A DNA stretch of 64,000 bases from CAWDBV01 sp963800705 (GCA_963800705.1 CAWDBV010000005.1:1-64000); one strand, 5' to 3'. Positions 19,332 through 29,557 are shown, counted from the first letter of the stretch. The notes: generated by a model from the sequence alone, not told the origin. Numbers and translations: made by a program.

Positions 19332-20500
19332 CACTCCTTCTCCATCGGCGTCATCGCGTTGATCCCGGTCGCGTCGCGGCCGATGATCAGCTTTTGGATC
19401 TGCGAGGTGCCCTCGTAAAGGGTGGTGACGCGCGCGTCGCGCAGGTAGCGCTCGACCGGGTAGTCGTCGACGTAGCCGGAGCCGCCGTGTACCTGGATCG
19501 CGGCGTTCGCGCATTCGACCGCGGACTCAGTCGCGTAAAGCTTTGCCACCGAAGTCTCAATGGTGCTGGGCTCGCCGCGGTCCTTGAGCTCCCCCGCGCG
19601 GTAGACGAGCATTCGCGCCGCGTCGCGCTTGACGATCATCTCGGCGATCAGCTCCTGGACGAGCTGGAAGCGCGCCAGCGGCACCCCGAACTGCTTGCGC
19701 TCCTTTGCGTACTCGACGGAAGCGTCGACGCACCCGTCGCAGATCCCGACGCACCCGGCGGCGACGCTGTAGCGCCCCGAATCGAGCGCCGACATCGCGA
19801 CCTTGAAGCCATCGCCGACCTCGCCCAGCATCGCTTCGTCGGGGACCTCGATGGCGTCGAGCGAGATCTCCGCGGTGTCGGAGGCGCGCAGGCCGAGCTT
19901 GCCGTGGATCTCCTGCGCGGTGTAGCCCTTCGACGAGGTCGGTACGAGGAAGCAGGCCAGCCCGCGATGGCCGGCGTCGGGATCGGTCTGTGCGAAAACC
20001 AGCGCCACCTCGGCGAAGTTGCCGAGCGAGATCCACATCTTCTGGCCCGAGATCGTCCAACCGGAGCCGTTCTTCTTCGCGCGGGTGCGGAGGTTGGCGG
20101 CGTCTGAGCCGGTGTCGGGCTCGGTGAGCGCGAAGCAGCCGAGCGCCTCGCCGGTGCAGAGCCGTGGCAGCCACTCCTTCTTCTGCTCCTCGGTTCCCCA
20201 GCGCTCGATCGAGCCGCAGACGAGCGAGGTCTGGACGCTGACCACGGTCCGCGCCGAGGAATCGCCGCGCCCGACCTGCTCGACGATCAGCGCGTAACTC
20301 AGGTAGTCGAGTGAGCGCCCGCCGTAGGCCTCGTCGACCGGCGCGCCGAGGTAGCCGACCTCGCCGAGCTTCGAGGCGAGCTCGCGGTCAAAGCGCGCGG
20401 CGCGGTCGTTGTCGCGCGCCCGGGGAATGATCTCGCGGTCGCAGAACTCCCGGGCGGCCTCCGAGATCAGCTTCTGCTCGTCGCTGAGTGTGAAGTCCAT
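19331..20500 (-). CDS. acyl-CoA dehydrogenase
   Basis: A 389-residue flavoenzyme that introduces the 2,3 double bond into acyl-CoA. Signatures are CFALTEPDTGSDAAN, the FAD/ETF-side GQKMWISLG, and VHGGSGYVDDYPVERYLRDA. The catalytic base is the Glu of LYEGTSQIQ near residue 367. Length and motifs match short/branched-chain acyl-CoA dehydrogenases. The start is ATG 20500 (MDFTLSDEQKLI). The class IV aminotransferase lies 13 bases upstream and the hydratase overlaps downstream, so the set looks like a branched-chain amino-acid or butyrate degradation operon. Confidence 0.93.
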   Translation of the reverse strand: MDFTLSDEQKLISEAAREFCDREIIPRARDNDRAARFDRELASKLGEVGYLGAPVDEAYGGRSLDYLSYALIVEQVGRGDSSARTVVSVQTSLVCGSIERWGTEEQKKEWLPRLCTGEALGCFALTEPDTGSDAANLRTRAKKNGSGWTISGQKMWISLGNFAEVALVFAQTDPDAGHRGLACFLVPTSSKGYTAQEIHGKLGLRASDTAEISLDAIEVPDEAMLGEVGDGFKVAMSALDSGRYSVAAGCVGICDGCVDASVEYAKERKQFGVPLARFQLVQELIAEMIVKRDAARMLVYRAGELKDRGEPSTIETSVAKLYATESAVECANAAIQVHGGSGYVDDYPVERYLRDARVTTLYEGTSQIQKLIIGRDATGINAMTPMEKE

Positions 20501-20513
20501 TACGGGGCCTCCA

Positions 20514-21312
20514 TCAGGCCTTGAGCTCCCGCCCGAGCACGCGCTCGAAGCCCGCAATCGCCTCCTCGGTGCGCGGGCCCGGCGCCTCGCCGAGCTCCTT
20601 GCCGTCCACCTTCGCGACCGGCTGCACCTCGCGCGTGGTCGAGGCGAGAAACGCCTCCTGGGCGCCGCGCAGCTCGTCGATGTCGAAGCTGCCCTCCTCG
20701 ACGTCGAGCTCGCTGACGATTCTCGCCCGCGTGATCGACTCGAGGATCCCGGCATCGATCTCGGGTGTGCGCAGCTTTCCGGCGGCGTCGGCCCAGAACA
20801 CGGTCGAGGTCGGAGCCTCGAGCACGATCCCGTCAGGGCGGACGAGGATCGCCTCGTCGGCGCCGTCGCCCTGCGCCATCCGCGTCGCCTCCATGTTGGC
20901 GGCGTAAGAGAGAGTCTTCGCGCCGGTCAGGATCACCGACGGCGAGTAGACGACCACGGCGAGGTCGATCGTCGAGCCGCGCTCGGGGAGCTGCTCGATG
21001 AACAGCAGCCGCCGCCCGCCGCGGGTGATCACGATCCGCAGCTGGCCGTCGTTCCCCTCGGAGGCGGCGAGCAGCGCGTCGATCTCGGTCGCGACCGCGT
21101 CGCGGTCGACCACGAGCTCGATGAAGTCGGCCGAGCGCTCGAGGCGGTCGAGGTGCTCGGTCGAGCGCGAAAGGCTTTCCTTCATAGAGCCGGATCACCT
21201 CGAAGACGCCGTCGCCGCGCAGCAGGCCGTCGTCGTAGGCGGGGATTCGCGCTTCGTCGGGGGCGGAGATCTCGCCGTCGACGCTCGCGAGCTCGGGCGT
21301 AGGGGAGGCCAC
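20514..21312 (-). pseudogene. class IV aminotransferase (branched-chain aminotransferase/ADC lyase-like), one-base insertion
   Basis: A PLP fold-type IV enzyme of about 265 residues. From GTG 21312 it reads VASPTPELASVDGEIS, then the family N-terminal IPAYDDGLLRGDGVFEVIRLYEG. Near 21162 one extra base breaks the frame inside KPFALD; the next frame continues EHLDRLERSADFIEL. The PLP lysine is in LTGAKTLSYAANM, followed by the EAPTSTVFW cofactor contact. Relatives are IlvE, D-amino-acid aminotransferase and PabC. Its place ahead of acyl-CoA dehydrogenase suits the first step of branched-chain amino-acid breakdown, but pabC-type lyase is possible. The break may be a sequence error. Confidence 0.8.
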
Positions 21313-21400
21313 GGGAGCGCGGACGCTAGCGGACGGGGGCGGATCGCTAAAGCTCGGTAGGCGACGCGCCGATGGGTAATGCAGTCCCTGTTTCACAGGA

Positions 21401-21436
21401 GGTCGTTCGCTGCGAGCGACCACTCGATCTGCGAGT
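21401..21436. promoter_or_regulatory. two adjacent inverted repeats upstream of a LAFTG surface protein
   Basis: The arms GGTCGTTCGC (21401-21410) and GCGAGCGACC (21412-21421) pair with one T-G mismatch around a single central base. Directly beside it ACTCG (21422-21426) and CGAGT (21432-21436) form a second inverted repeat with a 5-base spacer. They end 16 bases before the ATG at 21453. They could be an operator or an mRNA 5' structure. Confidence 0.4.
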
Positions 21437-21452
21437 ATTCGCGCTGCCAAGG

Positions 21453-22856
<1,404 letters not shown>

Positions 22857-22916
22857 CGGTACCCGGCCACAGCCGCAAACGAAGAAGTCGCTCGCTGCTG
22901 GCCTAACCTCCGCGGC

Positions 22917-23597
22917 GTGAGATTTCGCCGCCGCCGCGTTCACGACGTCGAGCCGCTCCCGATTCACCGCCCCGGTGATGCCGGCGCCGCGGGCCCGGAA
23001 CCCCCGAGCCGCGCCCGGATCTGGCTGCGGCGGTTGGGCGCACTGCTGCTGATCGCGGCGATGATCGCGGTCCCCGTCTACGTCTTTCTCACCCGCGAAG
23101 ACGACGAGCTCACCGACAGCGAGAAGGCGGCGCTCGACGCCAGCGCCGATCCGGCGCAGACCGACAAGTTCCTCACCCAGATCGGCGGTGACCCGAAGCA
23201 GGGGATCGAGGTGCGCCATCCGGATGACTGGACGCTGCAGGTCAAGGGCAAAACGGTGCGGCTGGCGAGCATGGATCGGACCACGACCCTCGGGATAACG
23301 GGAGAGGGCAAGCCGCAGGACGCGCCGGCGATCTTCCGCAGTGCGACCGACGGGGCGAAGAAGCAGCTCGGCGCCAAGAAGGCAACCTTCCCGGGAGGGC
23401 GGACCAAGGTCTCGGGGCTGCCGACCGCGACCGCTGTCGTGCAGGGGAAGGCCGGCGGAGCGAAGCGGAGCGCGCTGATAGCGGTCGCGCGCGGCAAGAA
23501 GCGCTCCTACGTGATCACGGTGCTGGCGCCGACCGGCGGCGGCCAGCTCGGGATCGCGAACCTGATCCTGGTCCGCGGGCTCACACTCAGCGGGTAG
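22917..23597 (+). CDS. membrane-anchored protein of unknown function
   Basis: A 226-residue protein from GTG 22917. A basic cytoplasmic N-terminus (residues 1-39, RFRRRRVHDVEP...) is followed by one membrane helix (~40-60, RRLGALLLIAAMIAVPVYVF). The outside part begins with an acidic helix (REDDELTDSEKAALDAS) and contains EVRHPDDWTLQVKGKTVRLAS, which resembles the fold of small lipoprotein-like or PsbP/photosystem-like domains only in pattern. I do not recognise a family. It stands alone between the LAFTG protein and the convergent thiolase, whose stop is adjacent. Confidence 0.7.
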   Translation: MRFRRRRVHDVEPLPIHRPGDAGAAGPEPPSRARIWLRRLGALLLIAAMIAVPVYVFLTREDDELTDSEKAALDASADPAQTDKFLTQIGGDPKQGIEVRHPDDWTLQVKGKTVRLASMDRTTTLGITGEGKPQDAPAIFRSATDGAKKQLGAKKATFPGGRTKVSGLPTATAVVQGKAGGAKRSALIAVARGKKRSYVITVLAPTGGGQLGIANLILVRGLTLSG

Positions 23598-24800
23598 TTA
23601 CGCGGCCTCGACGATCGTCGCCAGGCCCTGGCCGACGCCGATGCAGAGCGTGACCAGGCCGTAGCGGGCGCCGCGGCGGCGCATCTCCCAGACCAGGGTC
23701 GTCATAAGCCGGGCCCCCGAGCAACCGAGCGGGTGCCCGAGCGCGATCGCGCCGCCGTTGACGTTGAGGCGCTCCTCGTCGATGCCGAGCTCGCGGACGC
23801 AGGCGAGCACCTGCGAGGCGAACGCCTCGTTGATCTCGATCAGGTCGATGTCTTCGAGCTTCAGACCGGTCGCGTCGAGCGCCTTGCGGACCGCCGGGAT
23901 CGGGCCGACCCCCATGTAGGCGGGGTCGACGCCCGCGACCCCGAAGCCGACGACGCGGGCGAGCGGCTGCGCGTCGAGCTCCTCAGCGCCCTTCTCGGAG
24001 GCGAGTACGAGGCAGGCGGCGCCGTCGTTGAGCGTCGAGGCGTTGCCGGCGGTGACGGTGCCGTGCTCGCGGAAGATCGGCTTCAGCTTCGCGAGCTTCG
24101 CGAGCGAGGTGTCGGCGCGCGGGCCCTCGTCGGCGCTCAGGGTGCCGACCTCAGAGCCCTTGCGGGGCGGCAGCGCCACCGGCGTCAGCTGCCCGTCGAA
24201 GCGGCCCTCGGCCGCAGCTGCCACAGCGCGCTCGTGGCTGCGGAGCGCGAAGGCGTCCTGGTCGTCGCGCGAGATCGAGTGGCGCTCGGCGACGTTCTCG
24301 GCGGTCTCGCCCATCTGCTCGGTCGAGTAGCGCTCGGCCATCCGCGGGTTGATCATCCGCCAGCCGAGCGTGGTGTCGTACATCGTCTGCTCGCCGCGCG
24401 CCAGGCCCTGCTCGGGCTTCGGCAACACCCACGGGGCGCGGCTCATCGACTCGACTCCGCCGGCGAGGTAGAAGTCGCCCTCGCCGAGCTTCAGCGCCCG
24501 GGCGGCGCCGTTCACCGCCTCGAGGCCTGACGCGCAGAGCCGGTTCACGGTCACGCCGGGGGTCTCGACGGGGAGCCCGGCGAGCAGCGCCGCCATCCGC
24601 GCCACGTCGCGGTTGTCCTCGCCGGCCTGGTTGGCGGCGCCGAAGTGGACGTCGGCGATCCGCTCGGGATCGACGCCGGCGCGCTCGACGGCGGCGCCGA
24701 CCACCTGGGCGGCGAGGTCGTCGGGGCGGATCCCCGAGAGCGCGCCCCGATAGGAGCCCATCGGGGTTCTGAGCGCGTCGACGATCAGGGCCTCGGGCAC
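23598..24800 (-). CDS. acetyl-CoA acetyltransferase / 3-ketoacyl-CoA thiolase
   Basis: A 400-residue thiolase that splits 3-ketoacyl-CoA or condenses acetyl-CoA. The nucleophilic cysteine is C89 in VNRLCASGLEAV. Other catalytic residues lie in NEAFASQ, GGAIALGHPLGCSGAR and the second cysteine of LCIGVGQG. The length is normal. The start is ATG 24800. It would provide the last step for the acyl-CoA operon at 17.3-21.3 kb, but is separated from it by two plus-strand genes. PcaF-type (beta-ketoadipyl-CoA) specificity is also possible. Confidence 0.93.
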   Translation of the reverse strand: MPEALIVDALRTPMGSYRGALSGIRPDDLAAQVVGAAVERAGVDPERIADVHFGAANQAGEDNRDVARMAALLAGLPVETPGVTVNRLCASGLEAVNGAARALKLGEGDFYLAGGVESMSRAPWVLPKPEQGLARGEQTMYDTTLGWRMINPRMAERYSTEQMGETAENVAERHSISRDDQDAFALRSHERAVAAAAEGRFDGQLTPVALPPRKGSEVGTLSADEGPRADTSLAKLAKLKPIFREHGTVTAGNASTLNDGAACLVLASEKGAEELDAQPLARVVGFGVAGVDPAYMGVGPIPAVRKALDATGLKLEDIDLIEINEAFASQVLACVRELGIDEERLNVNGGAIALGHPLGCSGARLMTTLVWEMRRRGARYGLVTLCIGVGQGLATIVEAA

Positions 24801-24844
24801 GGGCGGCAGTCTACGAGGACGCGATCGGGGGTACTGTGGCCGGG

Positions 24845-25156
24845 ATGGATCCGTTCATCCCCTTGACGCTCGGGATGCTGGTCGTGCTGGTGCTGGTGAT
24901 GATCGGCCTGGCGCGCGCGTTCCAGGGCAATCGGGTCGCGGACTTCCTCGACTGGAAGCCGACCCGCTCTTACGAGACCGAGATCGAGCTCGAGCAGGAC
25001 GACGTCCAGCAGATGATCGAGGCGCAGAACGAGTACCGGCGCAAGCGCGGTGCCCCGGAGATCACCGAGGCGGACGCCGAGCGCCAGGCGGCCGAGGACG
25101 AGAAGGTGCGCGCCCGCGGCCGCGGCCCGTTCGGCGGCCCCGAGCAAGAAGACTGA
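24845..25156 (+). CDS. small single-helix membrane protein of unknown function
   Basis: About 103 residues. A hydrophobic N-terminal helix (PFIPLTLGMLVVLVLVMIGL) is followed by a charged tail with ETEIELEQDDVQQMIEAQNEYRRKRG, predicted to be a coiled helix. No known family is recognised. A GTG at 24836 would add three residues; ATG 24845 is preferred. It lies 9 bases before the next small gene on the same strand and diverges from the thiolase. Confidence 0.65.
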   Translation: MDPFIPLTLGMLVVLVLVMIGLARAFQGNRVADFLDWKPTRSYETEIELEQDDVQQMIEAQNEYRRKRGAPEITEADAERQAAEDEKVRARGRGPFGGPEQED

Positions 25157-25165
25157 CCCGGGGCC

Positions 25166-25663
25166 TTGGCGCGGGCGCTGATCGTCGGCTGCGGATGCCG
25201 TGGCACCGCCCTCGGGCGCAAGCTCGCGGCGCAGGGCTGGGTGATCCGCGGTACGAGCCGCGACGACGCCGGCCTGGGGCGGATCGAGGCGGCGGGCTTC
25301 GAGCCGGCTCGAGCCGATCCCGAGCAGCCCGGAACCGTGCTCGAGCTGGTCGCCGATACTGCACTGGTCGTCTGGCTGCTCGGATCAGTGGGCGGGGAGG
25401 AAGGCGTCGCCTCGATCCACGGCTCCCGGCTCGAGGCGCTGCTCGAGAAGCTCGTCGACACCCCGGTGCGCGCCTTCGCCTACGAGGCCGCGGGGAGCGC
25501 GCCGGACGAGACGCTCTCTGGCGGGGCCGCGATCGTGAAGATGGCGGGCGCGCGGTGGAGCATTCCGGTTGCGCTGCTCGGCGAACAGCCCGGCGGCGAC
25601 TGGGACCGCTGGGCCGAGGCGAGCGCCTCGGCCGCGCTGGCCGCGCTTGCTACTGAGGCCTGA
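25166..25663 (+). CDS. Rossmann-fold NAD(P)-binding protein, short
   Basis: A 165-residue protein from TTG 25166. The beginning ALIVGCGCRGTALGRKL is a dinucleotide-binding motif like that of atypical SDR/NAD-dependent epimerase-type proteins, and RGTSRDDAGL follows. The length is only half that of the usual family, with no obvious catalytic tyrosine. It may be a stand-alone binding domain. It is probably co-transcribed with the small membrane protein. The stop overlaps that of the convergent gene by 14 bases. Confidence 0.6.
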   Translation: MARALIVGCGCRGTALGRKLAAQGWVIRGTSRDDAGLGRIEAAGFEPARADPEQPGTVLELVADTALVVWLLGSVGGEEGVASIHGSRLEALLEKLVDTPVRAFAYEAAGSAPDETLSGGAAIVKMAGARWSIPVALLGEQPGGDWDRWAEASASAALAALATEA

Positions 25664-26084
25664 CCGCGGGAGTCTGCGGAGCGTCGGGCGCCGACCACGG
25701 CGCCGCGTCGGGGTTCGTATCCGGCGGCTCGTCGGCGCGGTCGGCGAGCATCTTGCCGCCGCCGATCAGGACCACGAGCACCGCCGCCACGATGCCGAAG
25801 AACATCAGCTGGCTCTTGCGCGAGGGCCCATAGCTGTGGCCGATCACCTCGCGGCGCTTGTCCCTGCCCATCGCGTCGGTGTCGGAGGGGACCGCGGCCT
25901 TCGCCTCCTCGGAGGGCTCCAGCAGCTCGATCGACCGGATGTCGGGGGCGCTCGGCGCCGTTCCGCGGGTCGGGAACGGCTTGTCGCCGAAGCGGTCGCC
26001 GGACTTCTGCTCCTCCTGCGAGGTCTGGGCCTCCTCGGCGCCCTCTGAGCCGCTCTCCGGGTTCTGCGGGCCTCTCTCCTCCAT
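25650..26084 (-). CDS. membrane protein of unknown function with acidic N-terminal domain
   Basis: A 144-residue protein. The start is ATG 26084, within GTAATGGAGGAG. Residues 1-85 are hydrophilic and acidic (NPESGSEGAEEAQTSQEEQK), with a RREVIGHSYGPSRKSQ basic segment just before one membrane helix (LMFFGIVAAVLVVLIGGGK). A short Pro/Ala/Asp-rich C-terminus follows outside. The order suggests a tail-facing-out bitopic protein. I know no family. It diverges from the FG-GAP gene with 34 bases between. Confidence 0.6.
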   Translation of the reverse strand: MEERGPQNPESGSEGAEEAQTSQEEQKSGDRFGDKPFPTRGTAPSAPDIRSIELLEPSEEAKAAVPSDTDAMGRDKRREVIGHSYGPSRKSQLMFFGIVAAVLVVLIGGGKMLADRADEPPDTNPDAAPWSAPDAPQTPAVRPQ

Positions 26085-26118
26085 TACCCAGAAGCCTACC
26101 TGTAGAGTCCGCCGTCTG

Positions 26119-28065
26119 ATGCAGGGGTTCCGACAGGGGTGGTTGGGATTTGCGGCGCCGTGGGCGCTGCTCGCTGTGCTGGCGCCGGCGGCGGCGCATG
26201 GGGCTGATGGCACCTTTTCGCTCGCGGGCCCGCCGTTCACCACCCCCGACCAGCCTCGTGGCCTCGCCGTCGGCGACCTCAACAACGACGGCCTCGACGA
26301 CATCGTCTATGGCAGCAACACCGGGGCGGTCGCCGACGTATCGATTCACCTCGGGACGCCGACCGGCGTGAGCGCAACGGCCGACGCGACGCCGGTCACG
26401 GGAATGGGCCCCAGCGCGATCGCGATCGCCGACTTCGACGCCGACGGCAACCAGGACCTCGCGGTCACCAACGAGGGCGACGAAGACATGGCGATCCTGG
26501 CCAACGTCAACGGGGACGGGACCAGCTTCGTGCCTTCCATATTTGCGGCGGGTGAGAACCCGCACTCGATCGACGTCGGCGACTTCGACAAGGACGGGGA
26601 CGACGACGTCGCGATCGCCGATCGCGGCGAGGGCGGTGGGGCGCCGCCGATCAACGGCGGTGTGATCATCGGGGTCAACGACGGCACCGGGACGTTCACG
26701 ATGCAGGCACCGCTGCCGGTGAGCGGAGACTTTCCCTATTCGATCGCGGTCGCCGACTTCAACGGCGACGGCGACGAGGACTTCGCGACCGGAAACCTCG
26801 GTTCGGGCGGGGTCCTGAACGTGAGGAAGGGGGCGGCGGGCGCTACGTTCGCGGCCGAGACCGACGGCTCGCCCTACGACACCGGGTCGGGCCCGCAGTC
26901 GATCGCCGCGGGAGACTTCAACGAGGACTCGATCGAGGACCTCGCGACCGCGAACGCGTCCGCCCCGTCGAACCAGGGGGTCACCGTGAGGCTCGGCGAC
27001 GGCGACGGCAGCTTCAACACGCAGGCGTCGGGCTCTCCGGCCGCGACCGGGCAGACGCCGATCTCGATCGCGGTCGGCGACTTCGACTCGGACGGCAACG
27101 AGGACCTCGTTACCGCGGATCGCACCAACAACGGCAGGACAGTCAACTTCGGAAACGGCGCCGGCGGGTTCGTGCCGGTGTCGGGCCCTGCTTACTCGAC
27201 CCCGACCTCGGTGGCGGTCGCGGAGGTCAACCTCGATCACAATCAGGATCTCGTCTTGGTCAACGATCCGCCTCCCGGCCCGCTTGTCGACTCCGGGCGG
27301 ATCTTGCTCGGGGGCGGTCCCGACACCGACGCGGGCAACCTGCTCTTCAACGGAAGCGCCGAGTTCACGATCCCGGCGAGCAAGTACGACCAGACGCCGC
27401 AGCCGGCCGGTTGGGCGCAGACGCTCGGCGGCCTGGTCACGCACGTCCGGTACGGAACCGACGGCTATCCGGGCGGGGGCGGCTTCCCGGACCGGCTGCT
27501 CGCCAACCGCTTCATCGGCGAGCAGGCGTTCTTCTGGGGCGGTGATCCGACCGGCGCCAACTTCGACGGGCAGCTGAACCAGTTCGCCGACATGCCCGCG
27601 TCCTCGCTGGCCTCGATCGACGCAGGCCTGGCGAGTGTCCGCCTCTCGGCCTACCTGGGCGGGTTCCGCGACAGCCCCGACCAGATGTCGGTCAGCGCGA
27701 CGTTCTACGGCCCCGGCGGGCCGCCCCTCGATTCGCGCGGCGAGATCGAGATCGGTCCGGTGACCGCGGCCCAGCGCGGCAACAGGACAGCGCTGCTGCC
27801 CCGCGCCGCCGTCGCGGCCGTTCCCCCTGGCACGCGGGAGGTCCTGGTCGCGCTGCACGCCGACTGGGGAGCGGGGGGCTACAACGACTCCTACGCCGAT
27901 CGCGTCGGCCTCTTCCTCACCGCGCCGCCGCTCCCGGTGTCGGCATCTTCCGCCGGCGCTCCCGCGGCCGCGGGCGTTCCCGCTTCTGCAGCCGCGAAGA
28001 AGTGCAAGAAGAAAAGGAAGAAGGGCGGCAAGAAGAAGAAGTGCAAGCGCAAGAAGCGCAAGTAG
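26119..28065 (+). CDS. secreted FG-GAP/VCBS-repeat protein with basic Cys tail
   Basis: A 648-residue exported protein. The signal peptide runs from MQGFRQGWLGFAAPWALLAV to about AHGAD. Residues ~45-400 hold seven integrin-like FG-GAP repeats, each with a calcium-binding loop such as GDLNNDGLDD, ADFDADGNQD, GDFDKDGDDD, ADFNGDGDED and GDFDSDGNED; two are degenerate (GDFNEDSIED, AEVNLDHNQD). Residues ~410-600 form a second, beta-rich domain (NGSAEFTIPASKYDQTPQP...). The C-terminus is Lys/Arg-rich with two cysteines 12 residues apart (KKCKKKRKKGGKKKKCKRK). Such proteins usually bind extracellular ligands; none can be named. The start is ATG 26119. Confidence 0.85.
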   Translation: MQGFRQGWLGFAAPWALLAVLAPAAAHGADGTFSLAGPPFTTPDQPRGLAVGDLNNDGLDDIVYGSNTGAVADVSIHLGTPTGVSATADATPVTGMGPSAIAIADFDADGNQDLAVTNEGDEDMAILANVNGDGTSFVPSIFAAGENPHSIDVGDFDKDGDDDVAIADRGEGGGAPPINGGVIIGVNDGTGTFTMQAPLPVSGDFPYSIAVADFNGDGDEDFATGNLGSGGVLNVRKGAAGATFAAETDGSPYDTGSGPQSIAAGDFNEDSIEDLATANASAPSNQGVTVRLGDGDGSFNTQASGSPAATGQTPISIAVGDFDSDGNEDLVTADRTNNGRTVNFGNGAGGFVPVSGPAYSTPTSVAVAEVNLDHNQDLVLVNDPPPGPLVDSGRILLGGGPDTDAGNLLFNGSAEFTIPASKYDQTPQPAGWAQTLGGLVTHVRYGTDGYPGGGGFPDRLLANRFIGEQAFFWGGDPTGANFDGQLNQFADMPASSLASIDAGLASVRLSAYLGGFRDSPDQMSVSATFYGPGGPPLDSRGEIEIGPVTAAQRGNRTALLPRAAVAAVPPGTREVLVALHADWGAGGYNDSYADRVGLFLTAPPLPVSASSAGAPAAAGVPASAAAKKCKKKRKKGGKKKKCKRKKRK

Positions 28066-28072
28066 CGGCGCG

Positions 28073-28660
28073 CTAGCCCGGCGGGGCCCCGATTCGCTCC
28101 AGGAAGATCCCCAGGATCCGCGCCGTCGCTCCCCAGATCAGGTGGTCGCCGACGACGTAGGTGTCGGTCTTGAAAGGCACTCCGCGGCGGACGAGGCGCC
28201 GCTGGCCGTGGCCGGCTCGCAGCTGCTCGAGCGTCAAGTAGAGGATCGATTCGACCTCGTCCGGGTTCGGGAGCAGCTCGGCACCGCGGTCGATGAGGCC
28301 GACGAACGGGAACACCTTGTAGCCGGTGACGAAGGTGCCGACCGGCGGCAGCGCGCCGGCGAGCTCGACCTCGTCCCGGCTGAGCGCGACTTCCTCTTCG
28401 GCCTCGCGGAGCGCGGTCTCGACCAGCTCCTCACCCTCGTCGCGGCGCCCGCCGGGGAAAGAGATCTCCCCCGAATGCCGCCGCAGGTCGGCGCGGCGCT
28501 CGGTGAACACGAGCCCGGGCTCGGCCGGCCAGTCGTAGAGCGGCAGCAGGACCGCGGCATCGGTGCTTCCGTGCGCGTCCATCGCCTCGGCTTCGGCGGG
28601 CCTCAGCAGGCGCTTTGCGAGCTCAGACTCGTTCAACCCGGTCGGTGATCTCGACCTCAC
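28073..28660 (-). CDS. Nudix hydrolase, CoA pyrophosphatase-like
   Basis: A Nudix protein of up to 195 residues. The Nudix box reads GGRRDEGEELVETALREAEEEV, preceded by HSGEISFPGG, a sequence typical of CoA pyrophosphatases (NudL/YeaB), which cut CoA to 4'-phosphopantetheine and 3',5'-ADP. A GTG at 28660 opens the frame but overlaps OsmC by 38 bases; TTG 28636 is an alternative. It is the last gene of the DUF1015-PduO-OsmC-Nudix run. It converges with the FG-GAP gene, 7 bases apart. Confidence 0.85.
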   Translation of the reverse strand: MRSRSPTGLNESELAKRLLRPAEAEAMDAHGSTDAAVLLPLYDWPAEPGLVFTERRADLRRHSGEISFPGGRRDEGEELVETALREAEEEVALSRDEVELAGALPPVGTFVTGYKVFPFVGLIDRGAELLPNPDEVESILYLTLEQLRAGHGQRRLVRRGVPFKTDTYVVGDHLIWGATARILGIFLERIGAPPG

Positions 28661-29006
28661 TGGCTAGCGCTCGATGCACCGGGCACTTGCCGGCGATCAC
28701 CTCGAGCCGCCGGACCTGCTCGTCGTCGAGCGATTCGGGGAGCCTGAGTACGACCTCGAAATGAGGGGGCTTGTCGGTCGTCCCCTCGGCCTCGACCTCG
28801 AGCTTGCCGACGTCCCAGCCCTTGCGGTCGGCGTACATCTCCATCGTGATCGCGGTACAGGCGGCCAGGGAACCGGCGAGCAGGTTGGTGGGGGAGGGGC
28901 CGGCATCGGTCCCGCCGGCGTCGTCGGGCTCGTCCATGGTGACGGTGTGGCCGTCGACCTCGACCTCGTGCCGGTAGCCCTCGGTGCGCCGCGCGGTCGC
29001 CTTCAT
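28623..29006 (-). CDS. OsmC/Ohr family peroxide-defence protein
   Basis: A 127-residue OsmC-fold protein, which as a dimer reduces organic hydroperoxides through paired cysteines. The two cysteines are in LAACTAITMEMYADRKGW and GKCPVHRAL. The start is ATG 29006, overlapping the adenosyltransferase stop by four bases (ATGA). Length and motifs are those of the OsmC rather than the Ohr subgroup. The operon context gives no clear clue to its role. Confidence 0.88.
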   Translation of the reverse strand: MKATARRTEGYRHEVEVDGHTVTMDEPDDAGGTDAGPSPTNLLAGSLAACTAITMEMYADRKGWDVGKLEVEAEGTTDKPPHFEVVLRLPESLDDEQVRRLEVIAGKCPVHRALASEVEITDRVERV

Positions 29007-29557
29007 CCGCGCCCCGCGAACAGCTCCGGGTCGTCGACGTCGGTGGCGCGCGCCATCGCGTAGACGAGGTCGGAAGCCCGGTTGACGTAGGGCTGGACGT
29101 GGTCGCCGGTCTGCTCGGCGGCGGCGAGCTCGGAGAGGCGGCGCTCGGCCCGGCGCAGGATCGCGCGCGCGAGGTCGAGCTGGGCGGAGAGCTCGTTGCC
29201 GCCGGGGATCACGAACTTCGGCGGCAGATCGACGCCCTCCATGTAGCGGTCGATCTCGCCATCGAGCGCGTCGACCATCTCGGCGGTGATCCGGCTGGTG
29301 CCGTCCTCGAGTCGGTCGCTCGCCTCGGGCGCGGTGGCGAGCTCGGCGCCGGCGACGAAGAGCTCGTTCTGGAGCCGTAGGATGTCGGTCGCAAGGTCGG
29401 GCTCGGAGCCGCACATCGCCCGCGCGACGCCGAGCGCCGAGCAGGCCTCGTCGAGGGTGCCGTAGGCGTCGGTGCGCGGGTGCGACTTCGGCACACGGCC
29501 GCCGTACCAGAGCGAGGTGGTGCCGTCGTCGCCCTTCTTGGTGTAGATCTTGGCCAT
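29003..29557 (-). CDS. cob(I)alamin adenosyltransferase, PduO type
   Basis: A 184-residue ATP:cob(I)alamin adenosyltransferase, which makes adenosylcobalamin. The ATP site is formed by the N-terminal TKKGDDGTTSLWYGGRVPKS, and further family sequence is IPGGNELSAQLDLAR, RRAERRL and NRASDLVYAMAR. The start is ATG 29557, adjacent to the DUF1015 stop. It suggests that B12-dependent enzymes such as methylmalonyl-CoA mutase exist in the genome. No cobalamin riboswitch was seen upstream. Confidence 0.92.
   Translation of the reverse strand: MAKIYTKKGDDGTTSLWYGGRVPKSHPRTDAYGTLDEACSALGVARAMCGSEPDLATDILRLQNELFVAGAELATAPEASDRLEDGTSRITAEMVDALDGEIDRYMEGVDLPPKFVIPGGNELSAQLDLARAILRRAERRLSELAAAEQTGDHVQPYVNRASDLVYAMARATDVDDPELFAGRG

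Noticed and set aside
24836..26084. A mobile-element or toxin-antitoxin origin for the cluster of small genes.
   Set aside because: No terminal repeats, transposase or toxin motif; base composition matches the surroundings.
25480..27858. A 792-codon open frame on the minus strand opposite the FG-GAP gene.
   Set aside because: Antisense shadow of the calcium-loop repeats; it has no signal, domain or plausible start.
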